Shown: in pieces, positions 1 to 5,079 of the stretch
Position numbering within the stretch: position 1 is the stretch's first letter
How the letters are laid out: each line of letters begins with the position of its first letter
Origin: Coprococcus sp.
GTDB lineage: Bacteria > Bacillota > Clostridia > Lachnospirales > Lachnospiraceae
Direction: 5' to 3'
Length of the DNA stretch: 5,134 nt
Assembly (NCBI GenBank): GCA_016296785.1
Contig: JAEDHX010000095.1
Coordinates: 1-5,134 of the forward strand
The notes under the pieces: generated by a model
The model's input: the letters and a program-made list of their open reading frames with translations, nothing else
The model's database searches: none
What the model was told of the DNA's origin: nothing
Program-made: the position numbers and the translations under genes

Positions 1-516
1 TGGCTCATCTGCAAGTATAAGCTTAGGGTCTGTAATCATAGCCCTGGCAACAGCTGCTCTCTGCTTCTCACCACCTGATACCTCATATGGATATTTATCA
101 AGGATTTCAGTAATTGATAATTTCTCTGCAATAGGTGTAATTCTTTCACGAATTTTCTTTACATCCATACCGCTAAGCACAAGCGGAAGATAAATATTGT
201 CTCTCAAAGAAAAAGTATCAATAAGATTAAAATCCTGAAAAACAAAGCCAAGATTCTCTCTTCTAAACTCAGCCATCTTACGCTCAGGTATATTATTCAA
301 ATCCATTCCGTCTACAACCACCTGTCCGTTTGTTGGTCTGTCAAGTGCTGCAAGTATATTTAGCAAGGTTGTCTTTCCTGATCCGGACTCCCCCATAACA
401 GCAACATATTCACCTTTTTCTACAGAAAAAGAAACATCATTAAGAGCATTTACCTTATGTCCTCCAAAACGTGTTGTATATATCTTCTGAAGATTCTTTA
501 CCTCTAATATAGTCAT
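1..516 (-). CDS. BceA/MacB-type ABC transporter ATP-binding protein, 3' end cut off by window edge
   Basis: This gene encodes the cytoplasmic ATPase of an ABC transporter that should energise a large FtsX-type permease (BceB-like) in peptide-antibiotic resistance and sensing. The first 172 residues are visible. They show Walker A GESGSGKT (42-49), the Q-loop Gln in FVFQDFNL (Q94), the ABC signature SGGEKQR (147-153) and Walker B LILADEP (166-172), where the window ends. Family members are about 225-255 residues, so the switch-His region is missing only because of the window edge. The ATG at 514-516 is chosen because AAGGAGG (527-533) lies 10 bases upstream. It follows the BceS-like kinase by 106 bases on the same strand and has its own candidate regulated promoter. 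The N-terminal form (LEVKNLQKIY, NALNDVSFSV) fits the LolD/MacB/BceA family. Assignment to the Bce branch rests mainly on the adjoining two-component system, so no gene symbol is given. Confidence 0.93.
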   Translation of the reverse strand, partial: MTILEVKNLQKIYTTRFGGHKVNALNDVSFSVEKGEYVAVMGESGSGKTTLLNILAALDRPTNGQVVVDGMDLNNIPERKMAEFRRENLGFVFQDFNLIDTFSLRDNIYLPLVLSGMDVKKIRERITPIAEKLSITEILDKYPYEVSGGEKQRAAVARAMITDPKLILADEP

Positions 517-526
517 ATTCGTTCTA

Positions 527-533
527 CCTCCTT
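527..533 (-). promoter_or_regulatory. Ribosome binding site of the ABC ATPase gene
   Basis: The minus strand reads AAGGAGG, a near-perfect Shine-Dalgarno sequence, 10 bases before the ATG at 516. It fixes the start of the ATPase. It is stronger than the sites in front of the kinase and response regulator, consistent with a higher transporter level once induced. Confidence 0.85.
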
Positions 534-541
534 ATGTATCG

Positions 542-568
542 ATAATAACAAAACAGCCGAAAAATCAA
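542..568 (-). promoter_or_regulatory. Candidate activator-dependent promoter of the ABC transporter genes
   Basis: On the minus strand TTGATT (563-568) and TATTAT (542-547) resemble -35 and -10 boxes, but the spacer is only 15 bp, shorter than the 17 bp optimum. A suboptimal promoter with regulator sites just upstream (577-615) is typical of promoters that need an activator. Transcription would start near 535, leaving a very short leader before AAGGAGG. The assignment is inference; another start point is possible. Confidence 0.4.
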
Positions 569-597
569 CATCTATTCATGTGACATTTCGACTGTTT
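551..597 (-). repeat. Imperfect inverted repeat across the ABC promoter region
   Basis: AAACAGCCGAAA (551-562) and TTTCGACTGTTT (586-597) are inverted copies. In a minus-strand transcript all 12 positions pair, one as a U-G wobble, around a 23-base loop. A T-rich run follows on the minus strand (TTGTTATTAT). It could be a weak terminator or attenuator for read-through from the kinase gene. It is low in GC and the loop is long, so it may equally be an incidental part of the operator. Confidence 0.35.
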
Positions 598-615
598 AAT
601 GTGACATTTTTGTAA
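577..615 (-). promoter_or_regulatory. Candidate BceR-type response regulator binding region (one full site plus a half-site)
   Basis: Read on the minus strand, TTACA-AAAA-TGTCA (615 to 602) matches the TnACA-N4-TGTAA inverted repeat that I recall for BceR-like regulators of Bacillus, apart from one base. A second TGTCA half-site lies at 585-581, exactly 21 bp (two helical turns) further downstream, without a full partner half. Each TGTCA sits in an 11-bp near-palindrome: AATGTGACATT (598-608, plus strand, perfect around the central G) and CATGTGACATT (577-587). The region lies between the kinase stop codon and the transporter promoter, where this family places its main and secondary sites. 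Binding by the regulator encoded at 1654-2325 is inferred. Confidence 0.6.
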
Positions 616-622
616 GGTCATT

Positions 623-1627
623 TTACTCGAATACACCTTTATCAGCAGGAAGCTGCAAATAAAAAGTCGACCCCTTACCAATCTCTGATTCTGCCGTTAT
701 CTCCATATTAAGCTTTTCTGCTATCTGTCTGCACAGATAAAGGCCTAATCCCGTAGCCTTCTTGTCTGCTCTGCCATTATAACCGGTATATCCCTTCTCA
801 AATATTCGCGGGATATCCTCCTTAGAAATTCCTATTCCCGTGTCTGTAATTGCAATTTGGTTATCAGATACAGTAATCGTCACACTACCCTGCTTAGTGT
901 ATTTAATTGCATTACTTAGCAGCTGCTCAATCACAAATTGAAGCCATTTTTCGTCAGTAACTATACGTCTGCTAACAGGTTCAAATACAACCGCAATCTT
1001 CCTCCTTATAAAAAATGGAGCAAATTTCCTGATTGCCTGCCTTATTATCTCATCAAGCTCATACTCTTTAAAAACATAATCACTGGATTCACTATCAAAT
1101 CTTATATAACAAAGAGCCATGTCCACATACTGTTCTATATTAAACAGCTGTAACAAAAGCTCCCTGTTTTCCTCGGTATCATCGCTCTCAAGCATCATCT
1201 TCATGGCAGAAATCGGCGTCTTAATCTGATGAACCCAGGTAGAATAGTAATCAACACTATCCTTCCTTTCCCTGTCATACTCGTCCTTCTGCTTTCGGCA
1301 CATATCCCCAAGACACTCTATCATATACTGATAATCAGCTTCAGCTAAAGTTCCCGCAAGAGGAAGATTATCATACTCATAACGTATATTTTCAAATAGC
1401 CGCTTCCTCATCTTATGCTTATGATAATAAACTATATAGCTTATCAAAAAGACCACCACATACAATATCAAACAAAGGCACGCTGCATAATAAACAGCTT
1501 CATTATCTAACCGGTATAAATAAAAGACTCCGGCAAATATGGCTATTGATACTGCAAATAGCAAAACCAGTCCAATATTCTGTTTTAAATACATTCTAAA
1601 TATGCCTGTCTTTTGCTTTGCCTTCAT
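623..1627 (-). CDS. BceS-type intramembrane-sensing histidine kinase
   Basis: This membrane sensor kinase should phosphorylate the response regulator encoded just upstream. Numbered from the ATG at 1625-1627 it has 334 residues. Two transmembrane helices (about 18-38 and 44-68) are joined by only about five residues (RLDNE), so there is no extracellular sensor domain. This is the hallmark of intramembrane-sensing kinases that read the state of a partner ABC transporter. The dimerisation/phosphotransfer motif is WVHQIKTP with H133 as the likely phosphorylated residue. The ATPase domain shows the N box LLSNAIKY (N239), the G1 box DTGIGIS (D262), the F box RIFEKGYTG (274-282) and the G2 box TGLGL (292-296). 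A TTG at 1637-1639 in the same frame would add four residues, but AGGA abuts it directly with no spacing, while ATG 1627 has AGGATTGG upstream at normal distance. The gene lies 26 bases after the regulator, so co-transcription is expected. The exact substrate sensed is unknown. Confidence 0.92.
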   Translation of the reverse strand: MKAKQKTGIFRMYLKQNIGLVLLFAVSIAIFAGVFYLYRLDNEAVYYAACLCLILYVVVFLISYIVYYHKHKMRKRLFENIRYEYDNLPLAGTLAEADYQYMIECLGDMCRKQKDEYDRERKDSVDYYSTWVHQIKTPISAMKMMLESDDTEENRELLLQLFNIEQYVDMALCYIRFDSESSDYVFKEYELDEIIRQAIRKFAPFFIRRKIAVVFEPVSRRIVTDEKWLQFVIEQLLSNAIKYTKQGSVTITVSDNQIAITDTGIGISKEDIPRIFEKGYTGYNGRADKKATGLGLYLCRQIAEKLNMEITAESEIGKGSTFYLQLPADKGVFE

Positions 1628-1653
1628 AATGCCATCCAATCCTAAAAGCCGGA

Positions 1654-2325
1654 TTACGAAATAATATAACCGCTTCCAACCTTAGTAGTAATAAAATCCT
1701 TAACGCCAACGCTCTCGAGCTTCTTTCGAAGTCTGGCAATATTTACCGTAAGGGTATTTTCCTCAACATAGCAATCCACCTGCCAAAGCTTTGTCATAAG
1801 CGCATCTCTGCTTACAACCTTACCCTTGTTCTCCATCAGTGTCTGAATAATCCTGTATTCATTCTTAGTCAGTTCAAGCCTGTCACCATTGTATTCAATA
1901 GAAGTATCATTAAGATTAAGAATAACGCCTTTATGCTCTATTACTGACATCCTACCCGTCATGTCATATGTACGACGAAGCATTGCCTGAAGCTTCGCCA
2001 TCATAACAGATAGATCTATTGGCTTTGAAATAAAGTCATCTCCGCCCATATTCATAGCCATAACAATATTCATATTGTCTGAGGCAGAGGAAATGAATAT
2101 AATAGGAACATTTGACTTCTTCCTAATCTCTAAGCACCAATGATATCCATTAAAAAACGGCAGCATAATATCCATCAAAACAAGATGCGGATTATAAGCT
2201 TCAAACTCTTCCAAAACATTATTAAAATCCTGAACCAGACACACCTCATGCCCCCATGATTCTATCTGTTTTTTCATTGACTCAGCCATTGCTAAATCAT
2301 CTTCTACAATAAATATTCTATACAT
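1654..2325 (-). CDS. BceR-type OmpR-family response regulator
   Basis: This cytoplasmic DNA-binding regulator of 223 residues should be phosphorylated by the adjoining kinase and activate the transporter genes. The receiver domain (about 1-115) has the acidic pair E8/D9, phospho-acceptor D52 in LVLMDIMLP, the switch serine in FISSASD (S79/S80) and K101 in ISKPID. The stretches NGYHWCLEIR and NIVMAMNMGGDDF are typical of BceR-like regulators. The C-terminal winged helix (about 125-223) contains LTKNEYRII, the recognition region ENTLTVNIARLRKKL and the wing GSGYI. The start is ATG 2323-2325: MYRIFIVEDD is the normal N terminus and GGAG (2331-2334) precedes it. The frame stays open upstream as far as 2406, but that part overlaps the PAQR gene and has no counterpart in the family. 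The stop of the PAQR gene is 14 bases upstream, implying one transcript. Confidence 0.94.
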   Translation of the reverse strand: MYRIFIVEDDLAMAESMKKQIESWGHEVCLVQDFNNVLEEFEAYNPHLVLMDIMLPFFNGYHWCLEIRKKSNVPIIFISSASDNMNIVMAMNMGGDDFISKPIDLSVMMAKLQAMLRRTYDMTGRMSVIEHKGVILNLNDTSIEYNGDRLELTKNEYRIIQTLMENKGKVVSRDALMTKLWQVDCYVEENTLTVNIARLRKKLESVGVKDFITTKVGSGYIIS

Positions 2326-2330
2326 TCTTT

Positions 2331-2334
2331 CTCC
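2331..2334 (-). promoter_or_regulatory. Ribosome binding site deciding the response regulator start
   Basis: GGAG on the minus strand lies 5 bases before the ATG at 2323-2325, in the short gap after the PAQR stop codon. It supports the short 223-residue start over any start further upstream inside the PAQR gene. Confidence 0.7.
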
Positions 2335-2339
2335 AATAA

Positions 2340-3074
2340 CTAATATATAAGAAGGTAAATTGCAAACCAGTGAAGTATTGCTCCTGCCAACACAAATAAA
2401 TGCCATATAAAATGGTCACCCTTTTTGTCTCGCACAAATGGAACCATACCAAGAGTATACATTACTCCTCCGGCTACCATCATCCACAGCAAGGCTTTAT
2501 CATGCTTTACCCAGTCCGGGAAAAACATTATGGCACTCCAGCCTATTACAAAAAACAAAGTATAATGTACCGGTCTGAACCGTCCCGGACCAAATACACA
2601 TATAAATACGCTTCCGGCTATCATCAGTCCCCATTGCACGCAGAATAATACTATGCCAAGAACATCTCCCCAGTAAACGAGAAACATAGGTGCAAATGTA
2701 CCACCTATTAGCAGATAAATTGATACATAATCAAATCTTCTCCACAGACGCTTGACAACAGTTCCATCTTTATAAGCATGATAGAGACAGCTCATTAAAA
2801 ACATAAAAATAAGACTTATACCATAAAAGCAGGTTGCCATAACCTTAAGTCCTGTATTAGACCTGACAAGCAACAAAACAAAGCCTGCAATTGAAAGTCC
2901 TGCTCCGATTGCATGACTTACGGCATTACCAATTTCCTCAAGCGGAGCAAGAACGGGCGGTTCATTAAGTTCTCTGTACTTTTGTTTAAGAGCTGCCTTG
3001 CGTCTTTCATTTTCCTCCTTGAGCTCATGCTTTTTCCTAATATCAAGTTCTTCTGTCTGTTTTGCTTCACACAC
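2340..3074 (-). CDS. trhA: PAQR/hemolysin III family membrane protein (TrhA-like)
   Basis: This is a polytopic inner-membrane protein of 244 residues from the PAQR superfamily (adiponectin receptors, bacterial hemolysin III/YqfA/TrhA). Bacterial members are linked to membrane homeostasis; the hemolysin name is historical. Visible family motifs are EEIGNAVSHAIGAGL (46-60), SCLYH (95-99), FDYVSIYLLIGGTFAP (114-129) and HFIWHLFVLAGAILHW (221-236). H99, H221 and H225 match the metal-binding SxxxH and HxxxH positions of the superfamily. Seven hydrophobic segments lie roughly at 51-71, 78-98, 114-134, 138-161, 169-186, 194-212 and 222-243. The start is GTG 3072-3074, supported by AGAGG (3084-3088) 9 bases upstream; no other credible start precedes the domain. 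A charged, probably helical N-terminal tail of about 40 residues, rich in Lys and Glu, is longer than in the usual 210-220 residue members. It is the first of three tightly spaced genes with a Bce-type regulator and kinase. The gene symbol reflects the family, not proven orthology. Confidence 0.92.
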   Translation of the reverse strand: MCEAKQTEELDIRKKHELKEENERRKAALKQKYRELNEPPVLAPLEEIGNAVSHAIGAGLSIAGFVLLLVRSNTGLKVMATCFYGISLIFMFLMSCLYHAYKDGTVVKRLWRRFDYVSIYLLIGGTFAPMFLVYWGDVLGIVLFCVQWGLMIAGSVFICVFGPGRFRPVHYTLFFVIGWSAIMFFPDWVKHDKALLWMMVAGGVMYTLGMVPFVRDKKGDHFIWHLFVLAGAILHWFAIYLLIY

Positions 3075-3083
3075 GGTTTATTA

Positions 3084-3088
3084 CCTCT
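3084..3088 (-). promoter_or_regulatory. Ribosome binding site supporting a GTG start for the PAQR gene
   Basis: AGAGG on the minus strand is 9 bases before the GTG at 3072-3074. Because no in-frame ATG exists before the conserved domain, this site decides the start. Confidence 0.7.
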
Positions 3089-3091
3089 ATA

Positions 3092-3105
3092 TTACAATAC
3101 TGTCA
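3092..3105. promoter_or_regulatory. Candidate second BceR-type operator, before the PAQR-regulator-kinase operon
   Basis: The plus strand reads TTACA-ATAC-TGTCA and the minus strand TGACA-GTAT-TGTAA. The latter fits the TnACA-N4-TGTAA pattern at every specified base and has the same half-sites as the site at 602-615. It lies in the 34-base gap between the GH5 stop and the PAQR start, 18 bases from the GTG. So close to the ribosome binding site it could act as an autorepression or roadblock site for transcripts arriving from upstream. Function is inferred from the motif alone. Confidence 0.45.
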
Positions 3106-3108
3106 AAA

Positions 3109-4128
3109 CTATTTTGTCCAAATTCTTAATATCTCATCACGAATTTCATCATAATGAGTTCCTACAATTCCATAATCCTTATCCTTATAGTTCCATACGG
3201 CGCATCCAATGTCATATTTTCTAAAGACATCATCAACATCCTTAAACCATCTTAATGTATCTTGAATTGGTGCTCTGTCAATTACACCATACTCACCACA
3301 ATATATTCCAACACCCGCATTATCAGCTGCTCTTACTGCCTCTGAAACCATCTCACTAAGGAATTCAGGCCCCATGTGCTCTGATTTAGCAACTACCGCA
3401 GCCTGTCCCTGATTTCCAAGTGGCTTTGACTTCTCCCTGTAAAAATCCATCGTCTCAGGATATGGAACATCATTTACCATGTCCATATTCTTAACCCAGT
3501 ATGCCTTCTGATGTGTAAATACAAGTGGCTCATAGAAATGGAAAGTAAAAATAATATTCTTATCCTCAGGAATATCAAGATATTTAAGTGTTCCTGCGCT
3601 ATTCCACTGAATTCCTCCATAAACTATTGGTGCTACAGGTGCATTCTTTCTGATTGCTGATACAGCACGTTTAATAAGCTGATTCCAACGCTCAGCGTTA
3701 TCTGTCTCAACAACTTCATTAAGAAGCTCAAAGGCAACGTTATCATAACTCGCATATCTTGAAGAAATTGTATCCCAAAGCTTTACAAATCGTTCCTTCA
3801 AATACTCACTTGAAAACAGATTGTTTTTCTCTAAATCACCGGCATCATTAAAATCATAACCATATGCCTTATGCAAATCCAAGATAACATTAAGACCATA
3901 TTTCTTACACCAGTTTACTACATTATCAATATATACATATCCTGATGGCTTAATGCTTCCATCCTCCGTCTCAACTACTTCACAATCAATAGGAAGTCTT
4001 ACATGATCAAGTCCCCATTCACTTATTCTCTTTATATCCTCTTCGAGAATAAAGCACTTATAATGCTCCTCGTTATGCTCACATTGTGACAAAAAGCCTC
4101 CAAGATTTACTCCACGTTTCAAGTTCAT
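3109..4128 (-). CDS. Cytoplasmic GH5 beta-glucanase, CelC-like (GH5_37-like)
   Basis: This glycoside hydrolase family 5 enzyme has 339 residues in a single TIM-barrel domain. It should hydrolyse beta-1,4- (or mixed-linkage) glucans or short oligosaccharides with retention. The order of motifs closely follows Clostridium thermocellum CelC as I remember it: GVNLGGFL (6-13), DHVRLPID (41-48, R44), LDLHKAYGY (83-91, H86), AFELLNEVVE (132-141, acid/base E138), FHFYEPLVFTHQ (196-207, H197 and Y199), YCGEYGVID (276-284, nucleophile E279) and AVWNYKDKDYGI near the C terminus. All catalytic residues are present. There is no signal peptide, carbohydrate-binding module or anchor, so it should act inside the cell on imported oligosaccharides. 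The ATG at 4126-4128 is preceded by GGAGG (4136-4140) at 7 bases. The gene is divergent from an AraC regulator that probably controls it. The next gene follows after 34 bases with no clear terminator, so read-through into the PAQR operon is possible. Substrate is uncertain. Confidence 0.92.
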   Translation of the reverse strand: MNLKRGVNLGGFLSQCEHNEEHYKCFILEEDIKRISEWGLDHVRLPIDCEVVETEDGSIKPSGYVYIDNVVNWCKKYGLNVILDLHKAYGYDFNDAGDLEKNNLFSSEYLKERFVKLWDTISSRYASYDNVAFELLNEVVETDNAERWNQLIKRAVSAIRKNAPVAPIVYGGIQWNSAGTLKYLDIPEDKNIIFTFHFYEPLVFTHQKAYWVKNMDMVNDVPYPETMDFYREKSKPLGNQGQAAVVAKSEHMGPEFLSEMVSEAVRAADNAGVGIYCGEYGVIDRAPIQDTLRWFKDVDDVFRKYDIGCAVWNYKDKDYGIVGTHYDEIRDEILRIWTK

Positions 4129-4135
4129 TTTTATT

Positions 4136-4140
4136 CCTCC
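4136..4140 (-). promoter_or_regulatory. Ribosome binding site of the GH5 gene
   Basis: GGAGG on the minus strand, 7 bases before the ATG at 4126-4128, sets the start of the GH5 enzyme immediately before the conserved GVNLGG motif. Confidence 0.8.
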
Positions 4141-4170
4141 ACGTATAAATAATCAATAAAAGAATTTCAT

Positions 4171-4200
4171 TTGTTTCTTTTACAGATATTATGATACAAT
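4171..4200 (+). promoter_or_regulatory. Candidate extended -10 promoter of the AraC-family gene
   Basis: TTGTTT (4171-4176) and TACAAT (4195-4200) are 18 bp apart, and TG at 4192-4193 one base before the -10 box makes it an extended -10 promoter (TGATACAAT). Transcription should begin near 4207, about 39 bases before the ATG. The weak -35 box is compensated by the TG. The region overlaps the opposing GH5 promoter. Confidence 0.55.
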
Positions 4201-4216
4201 AATGTTAATTCATCAA
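4188..4216 (-). promoter_or_regulatory. Candidate promoter of the GH5 gene
   Basis: On the minus strand TTGATG (4211-4216) and CATAAT (4188-4193) are separated by 17 bp, matching the sigma-A consensus at 4/6 and 5/6 positions. Transcription would start near 4181, giving a leader of about 50 bases. The -10 box interleaves with the promoter of the divergent araC-family gene. Confidence 0.5.
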
Positions 4217-4234
4217 GTATTTTTAATGTCAAAC

Positions 4235-4240
4235 GGGGGA
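4235..4240 (+). promoter_or_regulatory. Ribosome binding site of the AraC-family gene
   Basis: GGGGGA lies 5 bases before the ATG at 4246-4248. It is a G-run variant of the usual AGGAGG but correctly placed, and it supports this start. Confidence 0.65.
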
Positions 4241-4245
4241 AACAA

Positions 4246-4983
4246 ATGTTTATTAATAGGGAATTATCTTATAAGGAATTTGTACAACGTGAAAATGAAA
4301 TCCTGCGAGCGCCCTACTCACCGGAGCTTGAATTCTATTCAGTAATAAAATCAGGTAATGTAGAAAAGACTAAGGAACTATGTAAGCAGTCAATACTTAC
4401 AAAGCAAGGACTCGGAACACTCTCTGAAAATCCTCTGAGAAATGTGAAATATCATTTTGTAATTACTACTGCACTAATTGCAAGATACTGCATTGAAGGT
4501 GGATTAGAGGTATCTGCCGCGTACAATCTAAGCGACTTTTATATTCAGAAGGTTGATAAATGTAAAACTGCCGAAGAGGTTGCTGAACTCCATCCATTTA
4601 TGTGTATAGACTATGCTAAACGAATGAGGCAGTTGCGAAAGAAAAAAATCACATCTAAGCCTATAGCAATGTGCATTGATTATATCTACGACCACCTGCA
4701 TACTCGCATTACAGTTGATATACTTGCTGACTATGTAAAGCTTACACCATCATATCTGTCAAGATTATTTAAGAAGGAAACAGGTCTTAACATTAGTATC
4801 TACATTCAGCAGAAGAAGATTGAAACTGCAAAGAATATGCTTATTTATTCTGACTATACACCGGCGCAGATATCAAGCACTTTGGCATTTCCAAGCCAGA
4901 GCTATTTTACAGAGATATTCAGAAAGCATTCAGGAATGACTCCAATAAAATATCGCGAGCAGTTCTTTAGAACTATGGAATAG
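4246..4983 (+). CDS. AraC-family transcriptional regulator (YesN-like)
   Basis: This is a DNA-binding regulator of 245 residues. The C-terminal domain (about 138-240) is a typical AraC double helix-turn-helix: the first unit is VDILADYVKLTPSYLSRLFKK (157-177), and the second includes AQISSTLAF (207-215) and SQSYFTEIFRKHSGMTP (217-233) followed by KYRE. The N-terminal 130 residues are predicted helical, contain YSPELEFYSVIKSGN (24-38), and do not look like the cupin fold of classical AraC. Their ligand cannot be read from the sequence. This form is common in Clostridia. The gene is divergent from the GH5 glucanase with a 117-base gap holding both promoters, so control of the glucanase, and perhaps of its own gene, is the likely role. 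A strong terminator follows 15 bases after the stop, so the gene is probably transcribed alone. Confidence 0.92.
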   Translation: MFINRELSYKEFVQRENEILRAPYSPELEFYSVIKSGNVEKTKELCKQSILTKQGLGTLSENPLRNVKYHFVITTALIARYCIEGGLEVSAAYNLSDFYIQKVDKCKTAEEVAELHPFMCIDYAKRMRQLRKKKITSKPIAMCIDYIYDHLHTRITVDILADYVKLTPSYLSRLFKKETGLNISIYIQQKKIETAKNMLIYSDYTPAQISSTLAFPSQSYFTEIFRKHSGMTPIKYREQFFRTME

Positions 4984-4998
4984 ATTTCCGAACAGAAC

Positions 4999-5030
4999 AA
5001 ATGGGGGGATTATGACTAATCCCCCCATTT
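4999..5030 (+). terminator. Strong intrinsic terminator after the AraC-family gene, possibly bidirectional
   Basis: A perfect 14-bp stem pairs 4999-5012 with 5017-5030 around a TGAC loop. It has a block of six G facing six C, with A-T pairs at both ends. The 3' arm ends in TTTT and runs on to TCCATGTCTT. In the opposite direction the arm ends in CCATTTGTTCTG, so it could also stop a gene converging from the right. Confidence 0.9.
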
Positions 5031-5046
5031 TCCATGTCTTATGCAA

Positions 5047-5074
5047 CGCCCAACCAAAATACTATTTTGGGGCG
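5047..5074. repeat. Second hairpin between the terminator and the right edge
   Basis: CCAAAATA (5054-5061) and TATTTTGG (5063-5070) are perfect inverted copies around one base. CGCCC (5047-5051) can also pair with GGGCG (5070-5074) to lengthen the stem around a small bulge. There is no clear T-tract on either side. It may be an extra transcript-end hairpin of a converging gene or a small repeated intergenic element; I do not recognise it. Confidence 0.4.
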
Positions 5075-5079
5075 CCACC

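Noticed and set aside
938..1153. Plus-strand open frame of 71 codons inside the kinase gene
   Set aside because: It is antisense to the well-supported kinase, has no ribosome binding site and shows no recognisable motif.
1628..1639. TTG start for the histidine kinase
   Set aside because: AGGA is directly adjacent to the TTG with no spacer. The ATG at 1625-1627 has normal spacing.
2326..2406. Longer N terminus for the response regulator (27 extra residues)
   Set aside because: The extension overlaps the PAQR gene, resembles nothing in receiver domains, and the internal ATG at 2323-2325 has GGAG and the canonical start of the domain.
2400..2648. Plus-strand open frame of 82 codons inside the PAQR gene
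   Set aside because: It is antisense to conserved membrane segments, with biased composition and no start signal; a shadow frame.
3081..3106. TTGACA (3101-3106, minus strand) as a perfect -35 box
   Set aside because: The only hexamer at 17 bp is TAATAA, matching 3/6 and lying between the ribosome binding site and the GTG.
3091..3120. Promoter TGGACA-N18-TGTAAT on the minus strand for the PAQR operon
   Set aside because: Both boxes match at 5/6, but transcription would begin at about 3084, inside the ribosome binding site, leaving an almost leaderless message. Not listed as a feature, although it would place the palindrome at 3092-3105 on the promoter.
2913..3224. Plus-strand open frame of 103 codons across the PAQR N terminus and GH5 C terminus
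   Set aside because: It crosses two supported genes in antisense, with no ribosome binding site and no family resemblance.
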